From: Chondrosia reniformis
Taxonomy: Eukaryota; Porifera; Demospongiae; Chondrillida; Chondrillidae
Reading direction: 5' to 3'
Assembly: GCA_947172415.1 (NCBI GenBank)
Contig: OX359190.1
Location: 9,486,001-9,550,000, forward strand
DNA: 64,000 nucleotides
Part shown: positions 1 through 13,800 of the stretch, in pieces
How positions within the stretch are numbered: the first letter of the stretch is position 1
How the letters are laid out: each line of letters begins with the position of its first letter
Translations under genes and position numbers: made by a program
Notes under the pieces: model-generated
Seen by the model: only the letters and a program-made list of their open reading frames with translations
Database searches by the model: none
What the model was told of the DNA's origin: nothing

Positions 1-2915
1 ACTGCATTGGATTTGGTTGCTCTGGGGGTACCTTTAAGTTTATCATTAGTAGATATTAATAATCATCCTCTAATTCGTTTACTAGCTCAAGCTGGGTGCA
101 GACTAACAACTGAGAAGATACATGCTGGCGTGAAAACGATTGTTCAAAATACATCATTACTCCCAAAAAAGATTGTGTGTGTCATGGGGCATGCTTGCGG
201 TGGAAAGAGTACATTAATTGCCGCACTTTTAAGAGAGGGAACACTGACTGTTACTAAAGTGTTTAAGCGATTTCAAAAGATTAGCAACATCACTGAAAGA
301 ACAGCTGGCATTGAACCAGTTTCATTTAAAAGCCAAAAATATGGAGAGGTCATATTCTATGACTTTGCAGGTCAACACGACTACCATGGTCCACACCAGA
401 CCTTCCTTGAAGCTCTAGTAAACAGACCAGGAACCACTTTGACTGTCCTGCTCCTCGTGAAGGCAACAGAAGAAGAAAATGACATGGAACAACAGATGAG
501 ACGATGGCTTCAACCACTTTCATGGATCTCATCTGAATGCTCTATTCAGGTGACTGCAGTTGGAAGCTTTGCTGATCAAGTGAAGGACTTCAAGTTGGCC
601 AAAGAAAAATTAACAAGATGCTGTCAGTCAGTGTTGGATAGAGATGTGCCACATATGACATTCACTGATCCAGTCCTCCTTGACTGTCGAAGGATCCTAT
701 CTGATGGCATTGAAAACCTTTGTTCACTCATTCAGCAAACGCAGGTTCCAGTAACTTTATACAGTCCATCAAAACCATACAATGTTCACTGGGTACTGTA
801 CCATTTAAAACAGCTCAACACCTCTGCTTTATCAACTGACATGTTGCCAGATTGGTTGAAAGTCAATGAAATACATCCACATCTATCAGAGAGTGATATT
901 CTCTCACTGTGTAAGGATCTCTCTTCCACTGGACATGTCTTATTTCTTGAAAACATGCAAAACCCAAAGCGAAGTTGGTTAGTTCTCCAACTTGATAAGA
1001 TTCTCCATGAGGTGTATGGAGCTCTCTTCACTGAGATAGCTCCCAAGCTGAACAACCAGTTTGGACTTGTACATGTTGACCAGATAGCAAAAGTGCTCCC
1101 TGATTTTGATCACAGTTTCATTGCCTCACTTCTAACCAGTATGGACTTCTGTCATGAAGTAGATCCAAGTCTATATGTAAGAGGCATACTGTCTGCCAGC
1201 AATAAAGAAGGCTGGTTGTTCTTTCCATGTTTGGTCACTGCTAAACCAACCTCATATTTTCCAAAAGATCAAAGTTCAGAGTACAAGTATCTCTGTTGGC
1301 AAGTCAACACTTCAAAGGAAAAGTTCTTTTCTCCCCGTCTCCTTCAGGCAATTCTCCTTTCTCTTACAACACACCAGACTATCTATTCCCTTGACATTCA
1401 GTCTGAAATTCAGGACAATTCCTTACAAGTCAAGGAACACTGTTGTAATCTGTGGTCAAACGGCATCACCTGGCAGACCACAAGTGGTGTTGATGTACTA
1501 GTCCAGCTCTTTGACAACACCATTGCTCAAGTAATAGCCAGAACTCCACATGAAGAGGATCCACTAATCTTAGTGCATTGCTTGTCTTCAATAGCAGGTG
1601 ATATCCTTCACACAGTCAACCGGCTGTATCCAGACCTGATGTCCCACTTACAAGCATTCATTATTGATAGTGGTGACTACACAGAGCTATGTGACAATCC
1701 CAAGTGTACAACGCCACTACAAGTATTTCGAATATCAAGTATAGCCAAAAGTCTGTCTAACAGAGAAACTGGAAATCCTTACTGTTTGTCTTTAAAGGAA
1801 GAAGGTGGTCATTCTACTAATAAGTCAATCAAGAAGCTCTTCCATGGTTGTGTCCCCTCACTAGACATCATATCTGCCATTAATCCACTTGAGAGAGCAA
1901 GATGTGATGGACCCCCTGACACTACCAACTCTGATCAACCACGTTACCGACAAACATCAGATGATGACCAAGTTCCAAAGAAAACAGATGAAGATTCCAT
2001 TTTAGCCCCTCATCCTTATATGCTGACATCACTTGACAGTGAAACTACTATTTCTAATTCCAATATAAGACCTACTTCTGGTGATGACCGAAATCCAAAA
2101 GAAACGGAAGATGATGTTACTTGCCTAGTGCCAGCCCCTCAAGTTGTTCATCTTCCGAGAGATGGTCTTCAATCATCTGGGACCGATCAAAATCTTTTAA
2201 CCATTTCTAATTCCAATTTAAGGCCTACATCCAATGGATTGTGTCAAGTTGATACATCATTAGATCCTTCGGTTGTCATTCCTCATTCCTCATCAGTATT
2301 CAATACAATTATGCAAGAGAGAGTTGAATCTTTCCTCTCTACTTCAAGCTTCCACGACTTCCTCCATGATCACTGTGACGTGAGGAAAATAGCAACCAAA
2401 CTTCACACCCTTGACACTATTAGTAGAGATGAACTAGATAAAATGGCACATCCTAAGGGCCTACAAGAAGCTAACTCAAGTCTCTATGTCGCTCTGATAA
2501 GTGACCCAAGTATTGCTAAACTAAAGCTTGTTTCAAAGGCTTTGAAATTTGACACTTCACATGAGGGACATCAGACATTAGCAAAGAGAATTGATGAGTT
2601 TGTAAAAGGTACGTATGTTACTGAGTACAGTATATCTGCTATGTATAGATACTAGATATATACATAGTTTAGCGTCCACTGGAACACATCCATGTACCTT
2701 TAAACCAATATATAACAACTTACATACACCTTTGTTTTATTTTATAAATAGAATTTGCAGCAAAAGAGAATTCTTTAGGCTGTTCAAGTGAAATTTTGAC
2801 TGCCAAACCAGAAATTACTTCTACTCCACATTACATTGTGGGAAGAAGTTCAGATTCCATAAGTGATCTATCAAAGAAGTCAGACCATTGGACACAGTCC
2901 AGTTGTGACAAATAA
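1..2915 (+). CDS. ANK-ROCO protein, copy A (3' part; 5' end outside window)
   Basis: The frame is open from base 1, so the N-terminus (probably ankyrin repeats, as in copy B) lies upstream. Exon 1-2608 encodes a Roc-type GTPase: Walker A GHACGGKST near residue 60 and a switch-II-like DFAGQ near residue 120. A COR-like region follows, then a Ser/Thr/Asp-rich linker, then a helical CARD/death-like domain at the end of the exon. The donor after base 2608 (phase 1) fits an acceptor before 2752; exon 2752-2915 adds about 54 codons and ends in TAA, overlapping an AATAAA. It is a near-identical paralogue of 8940-12071 in copy B but ends early: the death-domain and second CARD-like exons of copy B are missing. 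ROCO proteins are GTP-binding signalling scaffolds; death-fold tails suggest innate-immune or apoptotic signalling (inference). The exact biological role is unknown. Confidence 0.85.
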
Positions 2916-4000
2916 AGTAAATAAACATTACAGATGAGGCCATATACGTACGTACAGTAGATGTTGTTCAATTATTTTTTTTACCCAATTTTATGATTAG
3001 ATTCATGTATCACACATGTAGTTATGAGAGTGTATATATATTTGATGTTAACTTCACGATTGCCACAATAAAAATTGGCTAATTATAAATTTCACAGAAT
3101 ATCTTAATGTTTTATGTAGATATCAAAAGTTCATTGGATGTGAACTCAATCAATTGAATAAATTGTCAATTAGAGTCATATTTTGTAATTCTTTTAATTT
3201 TTGTAAGTTTAACGCATGCACCAAAAACCACTCTAACACTATTTTTATCAATCTTTCCTGCCATTTTTGTATTGTAATTGACATTAGCCCAGGAACAGTT
3301 TAACCACACCCCTCGTATAAGCTTTGCAGTGCATTTATGTTAATTAATCATTCTGTAAACATTATTGGTGATGTACGCACATCATACACTAATAGATTAC
3401 ATTGTAATATACATAAAAGTTACAGTTAAAGTATAATTGTTTTGCATTTAAGGCTTGTTGCAGAAAATGGCCGCCTCCTCTATGAGGCGGGTATTAGTTT
3501 CATAAGCTGCTCCACTAAAGTTGTTATCCAGCTATTTCATAGCAGGAACACTGAAGAGAGATAAAGTGTCCATATTTTCCAGTGGAGCAGCGGGGGTGGA
3601 CAGCCGGCTCTTAGGAAAACTATCAACTGGATGAGATACTCAAAATTATTCAAGATAATGTACAATATATAGAATGACCACATGTACTGAATGTATTTGC
3701 ACATTATATAGGATTATAATTATATATATATTGCCTGAACAAAGAATTACAGTGTAAAGATTGCATGTGTTATTATACGTATATCCAGTGATTATTCATC
3801 TTTACACATAGTATTATACAATGTCATATACATGCATTTAGAAAGTGTTGTAAACATTATACTGGTAGCTAAATATAGATTATTTATTGATCATCAACAA
3901 CATAAACAATATATTTAATGAATATATGATGTTTTAACCCGATGAAGATCTCTGAGCTGAAATGTTCATTAAATTTATAATTTATGTTATGAGCTGAACA
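2916..4000 (+). repeat. Duplicated 3' flank, copy A
   Basis: This non-coding stretch follows copy A. From about 3120 to 3990 it matches the flank of copy B at about 14570-15440, with small indels. Shared landmarks include a block ending in a 25-bp motif at about 3940-3965 and a block at 3455-3650 whose central 64 bp is inverted relative to copy B. No gene is seen here. Confidence 0.75.
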
Positions 4001-4227
4001 TTTTATCAAAGGACTTACGTATGTTCAATGTACATGATAATCTAAATCATCATTTTCCTTCATGATTATCAAGTGTAAGAGGCTAAGAAACTATAAGGAG
4101 ACAAGATCTCGAATATGGCCCAATGGAGTAGTGGAGAAAGGAAGAAATTGGGTCTAACTGTACGTATATCAAAATTTCTATCCTATTCTATTCTATTGTA
4201 TCCTTGTCAAAATCTCTGTTGGCTTGC

Positions 4228-4335
4228 CCTAAGTCTCAGACAACTGTTTGTGGAAATTTTACCATTCATCAGTAATGTGTATTTCAATCTCCTTATTCCA
4301 AATCCTTGTCTTTGTTCAAGAGCATGCAATCTCAA
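4228..4335 (-). repeat. Degenerate copy of interspersed repeat family A
   Basis: The stretch around AGACAACTGTTTGTGGAAAT followed by a TTCATCAGTAA-like block is a decayed version of the repeat seen intact at 63793-63985, 51885-52135 and elsewhere. The rest of 4001-4690 is AT-rich and shows no supportable gene. Confidence 0.5.
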
Positions 4336-4692
4336 TTCATTTCATTTCATTCTGTAGAGTTATTTTTTCAACATCTTGTACTGTCCTCAACATATGGTCC
4401 AGGATTTCCTCTCTCCCTCTCTGAACAGCTTCAGCGACATATAAGGAAGTCAGGATGGAAGTTTTAAACATCTTTCTGTTCTTATGCAAATCTCAAATTC
4501 AAAATGGTTAATCTTACCATATTTTTATGATGTGTTTATAGGTACAACTGTCTGGCCGAGGAAGAAATTGTTATGAAACTTGAACCATGATTTTACAAAA
4601 TGATGCTTTAGATTATTTGTTAAACCTGTTTTACAAAATGAGACTAGAAGTGGCTAGTAATAAATGTATGGTTACTATGGAGACCGACTAAA

Positions 4693-4702
4693 GGGGCGGG
4701 GC
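4693..4702 (+). promoter_or_regulatory. GC box upstream of ANK-ROCO copy B
   Basis: GGGGCGGGGC is a consensus Sp/KLF-type GC box in an otherwise AT-rich stretch. It lies about 100 bp before the chosen start codon at 4801. A promoter role is inferred from sequence and position. Confidence 0.5.
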
Positions 4703-4800
4703 TTGTCTGTCAGTCTGATTATGTGTGGGAGGGACAGTTATTTAGGGGCGTACACTTGTGTCAACTAACAATCCCTCCTGCTGAGAGGTCAAGGTTGAAG

Positions 4801-7800
4801 ATGTCTCTTGGTAAGGCTTCCGCCGAAGGAGATTACGATCAAGCGATACAACTTATTAGAGAAGGACACAATCTCGAAGAACAGGTAGAGTATGCGCATC
4901 GTAAGTGGAAGTTAACTGATAAACCTGTACGAAAATGTACTCCCCTGATAATCGCGTCCTCCGAAGGACACGTCGATATCGTACGAGCACTTCTTGGCGC
5001 TGGAGCGAACGTTCACGCTAGAGATGCTTGTCCGGCAAGGCGAAGGACGGCTCTACATTACGCGTGCGGGCATGGGCACCTCGAAGTAGTTAAGGTGCTG
5101 CTGGATAACGGCAGCGAACCGAACGAACCGGATGAGTGTGATACTCTCACTCCGTTATTTCGTGCTATTGTCTATGGATACGAGGACATTGCATTGGAAC
5201 TCGTTTCCAGACTGAGTGAAGAAGATGTTGGTGTAAAGGACAGCGATGGCCATTCAGCTCTTTACTACGCACACAGAAAGACCTTCAGTAAATGTACTGA
5301 ATTGTTACTAAGCAAGATGGGTCACTCTAGGCCTGATGGAGGAGATAGTGAATTCAAAGTGATCATAGATAGAGCTAAAGTTTGGCTTGCAGATTACAAG
5401 AAGAAACATCTTTGTAGAGCTTGCAGAGAAGGTGATTTGGATGAAGTGAAAGAACTTCTTAGGAATGGACATGATATTAAAGAGCAGGTAGAGTATGTTC
5501 ACAGATCATTGCAGGTACCCAATGCAAAACCTCTACCAAAGTGCACTCCACTAATAATAGCATCCTCTGAAGGACACCTCAAAATAGTACAAGAGCTTAT
5601 TAGTGCTGGAGCAAGTGTCAGAACTAAGGACACTGTATTGGGAAGAACTGCTCTAAACTGTGCTTGTCATATTGGTCACCTTCAAGTGGTTCAACTCCTC
5701 TTAGAAAATGGAAGTCTTCTTGATGAACCAGATAATTATGATCATGGTCGAATGAAGAATAAGAAACATGGTCTTACTGCTCTTCATATTGCTTGTGAAG
5801 AGAGACACCTGAAATGTGTTCAGGTGTTACTAGATGCTGGAAGTAGACTGAATGAACCAGATGATTATGACAACCGAACTCCATTAATACTTGCTATTTT
5901 CAATGGACACAAAGAGGTTGCATTAGAACCTCTCCAAAGAGGGGCAGATATCCATGTAAAGAGTAAGGAATATGGTCGCACTGCTCTTCATATTGCTTGT
6001 GTAGAGGGAGACATGAAATTTACTCAGCTGTTACTAAATGCTGGAAGTAGACTGAATGAACCAGATAATTTTAATAACTGCACTCCATTAATGCTTGCTA
6101 TTTTTAATGGATACAAAGAGGTTGCATTAGAACTTCTCCAAAGAGGGGCAGATATCTATGTAAAGAGTAAGGAATATGGTCGCACTGCTCTTCATATTGC
6201 TTGTGTAGAGAGACACCTGAAATGTGCTCAATTGTTACTAGATGCTGGAAGTAGACTGAATGAACCAGATGATTATGACAACCGAACTCCATTAATGCTT
6301 GCTATTTTCAATGGATACAAAGAGGTTGCATTAGAACTTCTTCAAAGAGGGGCAGATATCTATGTAAAGAATAAGGAATATGGTCGCACTGCTCTTCTTA
6401 TTGCTTGTGTAAAGGGAGACATGAAATGTGCTCAATTGTTACTAGATGCTGGAAATAGACTGAATGAACCAGATGATGACAACTGCACTCCATTAATGCT
6501 TGCTATTTTTAATGGATACAAAGAAGTTACATTAGAACTTCTTCAAAGAGGGGCAGATATCCATGTAAAGAGTAAGGAATATGGTCGCACTGCTCTTCAT
6601 ATTGCTTGTGTAAAGGGAGACATGAAATTTACTCAGCTGTTACTAAATGCTGGAAGTAGACTGAATGAACCAGATAATTTTAATAACTGCACTCCATTAA
6701 TGCTTGCTATTTTTAATGGATACAAAGAGGTTGCATTAGAACTTCTCCAAAGAGGGGCAGATATCCATATTAAGAATAGGAAATATGGTCGCACTGCTCT
6801 TCATATTGCTTGTGTAGAGGGACACCTGAAATGTGCTCAGTTGTTACTAGATGCTGGAAGTAGACTGAATGAACCAGATGATTATGACAACCGAACTCCA
6901 TTAATGCTTGGTATTTTCAATGGACATGAAGAGGTTGCATTAGAACTTCTTCAAAGAGGGGCAGATATCCATGTGAAGAGTAAGGAATATGGTCGCACTG
7001 CTCTTCATATTGCTTGTGTAAAGGGAGACCTGAAATGTGCTCAATTGTTACTAGATGCTGGAAATAGACTGAATGAACCAGATGATTATGACAACTGCAC
7101 TCCATTAATGCTTGCTATTTTTAATGGATACAAAGAGGTTGCATTAGAACTTCTTCAAAGAGGGGCAGATATCCATGTAAAGAGTAAGGAATATGGTCGC
7201 ACTGCTCTTCATATTGCTTGTGTAAAGGGACACCTGAAATGTGCTCAATTGTTACTAGATGCTGGAAATAGACTGAATGAACCAGATGATGACAACTGCA
7301 CTCCATTAATACTTGCTATTTTCAATGGACACAAAGAGGTTGCATTAGAACTTCTTCAAAGAGGGGCAGATATCTATGTAAAGAATAAGGAATATGGTCG
7401 CACTGCTCTTCATATTGCTTGTGTAGAGGGACACCTGAAATGTGCTCAATTGTTACTAGATGCTGGAAATAGACTGAATGAACCAGATGATGACAACTGC
7501 ACTCCATTAATGCTTGCTATTTTTAATGGATACAAAGAGGTTGCATTAGAACTTCTTCAAAGAGGGGCAGATATCCATGTAAAGAATAAGGAATATGGTC
7601 GCACTGCTCTTCATATTGCTTGTGTAGAGGGACACCTGAAATGTGCTCAATTGTTACTAGATGCTGGAAATAGACTGAATGAACCAGATGATGACAACTG
7701 CACTCCATTAATGCTTGCTATTTGTAATGGATACAAAGAGGTTGCATTAGAACTTCTTCAAAGAGGGGCAGATATCCATGTAAAGAGTAAGGAATATGGT

Positions 7801-10800
7801 CGCACTGCTCTTCATATTGCTTGTGAAAAGGGACACCTGAAATGTGCTCAATTGTTACTAGATGCTGGAAATAGACTGAATGAACCAGATGATGACAACT
7901 GCACTCCATTAATGCTTGCTATTTTTAATGGATACAAAGAGGTTGCATTAGAACTTCTTCAAAGAGGGGCAGATATCCATGTAAAGAGTAAGGAATATGG
8001 TCGCACTGCTCTTCATATTGCTTGTGTAGAGGGACACCTGAAATGTGCTCAATTGTTACTAGATGCTGGAAATAGACTGAATGAACCAGATGATGACAAC
8101 TGCACTCCATTAATGCTTGCTATTTTTAATGGATACAAAGAGGTTGCATTAGAACTTCTTCAAAGAGGGGCAGATATCCATGTGAAGAGTAAGGAATATG
8201 GTCGCACTGCTCTTCATATTGCTTGTGTAAAGGGACACCTGAAATGTGCTCAGCTGTTAATAGATGCTGGAAATAGACTGAATGAACCAGATCATGATGG
8301 AAACTACACTCCATTAATGCTTGCTATTTTCAATGGACATGACGTTTCCAGACTAAGTGGAGAAGATGTTGGTGTAAAGGACAGTGATGGTCATTCAGCT
8401 CCTTATCACGCACGCAGAATGTCATTCAGTAAATGTACTGAATTGTTACTAAACAAGATGGACCAAGGTGATGGAGAAGATAGTGAAGTGAATGAGGCCA
8501 AGATTTGGCTTGAGGATTACAAGAAGAATCAGATTTATGGTAGTTTTAAAGGAGGTTATTTTTCTGAAGTGGAACAGCTAATAGGGGGAGATATTAGTCT
8601 GTGTGAACAGCTAATGTATTCAAACTTGTCACTAATAGTTGCATCTTCAGAAGGACGCTTCAATTTTGTTCAAAGGCTTCTTAATGCCGGTGTGAATGCT
8701 CAGACAAAGGATATTGCACAAGGAAGAACTGCTTTGCATTATGCATGTAAAAATGGTCATTTGGATATTGTTCAGAGTCTCTTGGGCATCATGAGTTTAA
8801 GTCGAATTAACGAACCAGATAATAGCGGCAAAACTGCCCTTAAACTTGCATGCTTGTCAAGGAATTATCATATTGTCCAAGCTTTAATCTGTAGAGGATG
8901 CAATGTTATAGGAAAAGGTTTACCTGCATTAAATGCAGTTGCTGAGAGGATACCCTTTGATTTACCATTTGCAGAAATAGATATTAATCATCCTCTAATT
9001 CGTTTACTAGCTCAAGCTGGGTGCAAACTAACGCTAAAGAAGATACATGCAGGTGTGAAAACGATTGTTAAAAATACATCATTACTCCCAAAGAAGATTG
9101 TGTGCGTCATGGGGCATGCTTGCAGTGGAAAGAGTACATTAATTGCTGCACTATTAAGAGAGGGAACACTGCTGACTGTTACTAAAGTGTTTAAGCGATT
9201 TCAAAAGATTAGCAACATCACTGAAAGAACAGCTGGCATTGAACCAGTTTCATTTAAAAGCCAAAAATATGGTGAGGTCATATTCTATGACTTTGCAGGT
9301 CAACACGACTACCATGGTCCACACCAGACCTTCCTTGAGGCTCTAGTAAACAGACCAGGAACCACTTTGACTGTCCTGCTCCTCGTGAAGGCAACAGAAG
9401 AAGAAAATGACATGCGACAACAGATGACACGATGGCTTCAACCACTTTCATGGATCTCATCTGAATGCTCTATTCAGGTGACTGCAGTTGGAAGCTTTGC
9501 TGATCAAGTGAAGGACTTCAAGTTGACCAAAAACAAGTTAATAAGATGCTGCCAGTCAGTTTTGGATAGAGATGTGCCACATATGATATTCACTGATCCA
9601 GCCCTCCTTGACTGTCGTAGGATCCAATCTGATGGCATTGAAAAAATTTGTTCACTTATTCAGCAAACTCAAGTTCCAATAACTTTATACAGTCCATCAA
9701 AACCATACAATGTTCACTGGGTACTGTACCATTTAAAACAGCTCAACACCTCTGCTTTATCAACTGACATGTTGCCAGATTGGTTAAAAGTCAATGAAAT
9801 ACATCCACATCTATCAGAGAGTGATATTCTCTCACTGTGTAAGGATCTCTCTTCCACAGGACATGTCTTGTTTCTTGAAAGCATGCAAAACCCAAAGCGA
9901 AGTTGGTTAGTTCTCCAACTTGATAAGATTCTCCATGAGGTGTATGGAGCTCTCTTCACTGAGATAGCTCCCAAGCTGAGCAATCAGTTTGGACTTGTAC
10001 ATGTTGACCAGATAGCAAAAGTGCTTCCTGATTTTGATCACGGTTTCATTGCCTCGCTTCTAACCAGTATGGACTTCTGTCATGAAGTAGATCCAAGTCT
10101 ATATATAAGAGGCATACTGTCTGCCAGCAATAAAGAAGGCTGGCTGTTCTTTCCATGTTTGGTCACTGACAAACCAACCTCATTTTTTCCAAAAGATCAA
10201 AGTTCAGAGTACAAGTATCTCTGTTGGCAAGTCAACACTTCAAAGGAAAAGTTCTTTTCTCCCCATCTCCTTCAGGCAATTCTCCTTTCTCTTACAACAC
10301 ACCAGACTGTCTATTCACTTGACATACGTTCTGAAATTCAGGACAATACCTTACAAGTCAAGGAACACTGTTGTAATCTGTGGTCAAATGGCATCACCTG
10401 GCAGACCACAAGTGGTGTTGATGTACTAGTCCAGCTCTTTGACAACACCATTGCTCAAGTCATAGCCAGAACTCCACATGAAGAGGATCCACTGATCTTA
10501 GTGCGTTGCTTATCTTCAATAGCAGGTGATATCCTTCACACAGTCAACCAGCTGTATCCAGACCTGATGTCCCACTTACAAGCATTCATTATTGATAGTG
10601 GTGACTACACAGAGCTATGTGACAATCCCAAGTGTACAACGCCACTACAAGTATTTCGAATATCAAGTATAACCAAAAGTCTGTCTAACAGAGAAAGTGG
10701 AAATCCTTACTGTTTGTCTTTAAAGGAAGAAGGTGGTCATTCTACTAATAAGTCAATCAAGAAGCTCTTCCGTGGTTGTGTCCCCTCACTAGACATCATA

Positions 10801-13800
10801 TTTGACATGAATCCACTTGAGAGAGCAAGATGTGATGGATCCACTGACACTACCAACTCTGATCAACCACGTTACCGACAAACATCAGATGATGACCAAG
10901 TTCCAAAGAAAACAGATGAAGATTCCATTTTAGCCACTCGTCCTTATATGCTGACATCACTTGACAGTGAAACTACTATTTCTAATTCCAATATAAGACC
11001 TACTTCTGGTGATGACCGAAATCCAAAAGAAATGGAAGATGATGTTACTTGCTTAGCGCCAGCCCCTCAAGTTGTTCATCTTCCGAGAGATGGTCTTCAA
11101 TCATCTGGGACCGATCAAATTCTTTTAACCATTTCTAATTCCAATTTAAGGCCTACATCAGATGGATTGTGTCAGATTGATACATCATTAGATCCTTTGG
11201 CTGACGTTCCTCATTCCTCATCAATATTCAATACAATTATGCAAGAGAGAGTTGAATCTTTCCTCTCTACTCCGAGCTTCCATGACTTCCTCCATGATCA
11301 CTGTGATGTGAGGAAAATAGCAATAAAACTTCACGCCCTTGACGCTATTAGTAGAGATGAACTAGATAAAATGGCTCATCCTAAGGGCCTAAAAGAAGCT
11401 AACGCAAGTCTCTATGTCGCTCTGATAAGTGACCCAAGTATTGCCAAACTAAAGCTTGTTTCAGAGGCTTTGAAATTTGACACTTCACATGAGGGACATC
11501 AGACATTAGCAAAGAGAATTGATGACTTTGTAAAAGGTATGTTACTGAGTACCATACATACATATGTCTGCTACGTATGTATATACACTAGCTACAGTGC
11601 AATCCACTTAATTCAAATCCATATTGCATATTTTGAATCGAACTCTGGTACATCTGGAACTGTCAAGAGCATCTAAATGCTTGCACATAACCTTACTATT
11701 TTTGAGAATTCTATATTCACTTTTTACACCTATATTTCACTTGTATTTTTGCTGTTTAGACATTTATATTTTCCCGATTCCCTAGAAATTTGAATTACAC
11801 TGTATGCAGTTTAGTACCGCTGTAACATATACCTTTAAACCAACATATACAACTTACATACTGTACATCTTTGTTTTATTTTATAAATAGAATATGCAAC
11901 AATAGAGAATTCTTTGGGCTGTGAAACCCTTTCAAGTGAAATTTTGACTGCCAAACCAGAAATCACTTCTATTTCATATTACTTTGCGAGAACAGATTCA
12001 GATCCATTACACTTTTCAAGTTCTTCCGATGAAACACAATGCAAAGAAATGATTACAAACAAAGAAATTAAGTTAGTTCACTTCAAATGTAACAACAATG
12101 AACATGCTTTATGCATTACTGTACATTTAGAACTTTGATGGAAGACTGCACTGAAGAAATATCTTGCAAATGGAAGAAAATAGCAGTAGCTCTTGGGTTC
12201 AGTAATGCTTTGGTAGAATATATTGATCAAAGATTTGCAGAAAATGAACGGTGTCTCTCTGAAGTGTTAAGTAAATGGCTTGACAGAGTTGATGACACTG
12301 GGGAAAGACCAAGAGAATTACAATCATTCTATGATGTTTTAGAGGATTTAAGTGAGCACGATCATCAAAATTTAGAAGCTGTCCAATTAACAGAAGATAT
12401 CACAAAAGATAGTGACTTTGATACCTTAGTGGCAAGTAGGTACAACATTATCATGCATTGTCAATGTTTGGATGTAAATTTTAATTTCTTGTGTAAGTGT
12501 AATTATATTGTGTACATATTCTTTATGATTCAGAAATCAAGGGACTTTCTGTTCACTATAACTCTTTAAAGTTGCTATTAAATGAAGGTAGTCTGATTCT
12601 GCAAGAAGAAACGGGTCACCCCCTTCTCCCCCAGCATCAAGTATCTGAAGAACTGGACATCTCCGACTTTTGGTCGGAGTATGACATTGACCTGCTGAAG
12701 TTTGTCACTGAGAGAGGTTTTGTTGTAGAGGATGGTCTTAGGATTGCAATTAATGATGTAGTTGGTATATTTGGGCAAGTGTGGCATGCAGATACCAATT
12801 ACCTATCTATGTTCCCACAATTAGCAAGTGTTCTCTTCAAAAGGCCTCCACTTCATGAGCTAGTGGTCCTTACGCTTGACACACATGCTGACAAACTGTC
12901 TCTCCCAGATGTGTTGAAGATCAAAAAGTGTCTTTGCTCTGTCTTGGGTCTACCTCTCCACACTGTGCTTTTTGCTGGTTATGAAGAAGGAAGAGTTAAA
13001 CTAAAATTCTTCATACCAAGAGGGAAAATGGGTGAGGTTTCAGAAGATAATTGTAAGAAACGAAGAAAGCTTCATGAGCTATACCATGATCTACTTGATA
13101 AAGGTGTAAAGATAGGCTTACTTCCTGAGGCTGAAATTGATAATTCCAGCAAACCTAAGGTCAATATCACTGATTTCTTATTCTTACACTCCATAGTAAC
13201 TCATACAGAAAGTTTCCTTTCATTCTTCAGGTTAACATTTACATTTCATCACCAGAAGATATAGCTTTGCCAGAGACTATACAGATTATGCAAACATATC
13301 TAAATGAAGGCTATGAGATAACTGCTGTACCTGTATCTGATTCCAAAACAAAAGTTAGTATTGGCAATCTCTACCTATGTATGCATGTCCTGTTGAATCT
13401 TGTTTCTTTAGCTTGAAAATAGTGGAAGAGTATATTACAATTTGTTTCTTTAGCTTGAAGTTTATAATGGAGAAAAATTACTTGATTTACAATTTGGTGA
13501 AAAAGAAACTCAAGGTGCTAGTTGTTCTAAACCTGTAGACCAAGCACCATCACTTTTTAATGCACATCCTGATCCAAAAGGTATAATTGAATGGGTGGAG
13601 AACTTTGAAAATACATATGTGTATTTTGCAGGATCACTGTGTAATGTAAAGGTGAATCAGATTAAAATTTCCTGTATTTCATAGAAATATCCCCTGATGT
13701 GCATCCATTATCTCCTGAAGTTCCCCCTTGTGAAAGATGGACTGATCATGACGACTGGAAACATATTCTTCGCCAAAATTACTGGACCATTCTCATTGAA

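Noticed and set aside
4115-4357. 80-codon plus frame upstream of ANK-ROCO copy B
   Set aside because: Overlaps a decayed family A repeat and has no domain or splice continuity.
4668-4683. RFX X-box-like GTTACTATGGAGAC
   Set aside because: Poor fit to the inverted-repeat consensus, and the same string recurs at about 42989 away from any gene start.
6104-8314. Eight similar 60-63 codon minus-strand frames
   Set aside because: They are the antisense of the repeated ankyrin units and recur only because the units do.
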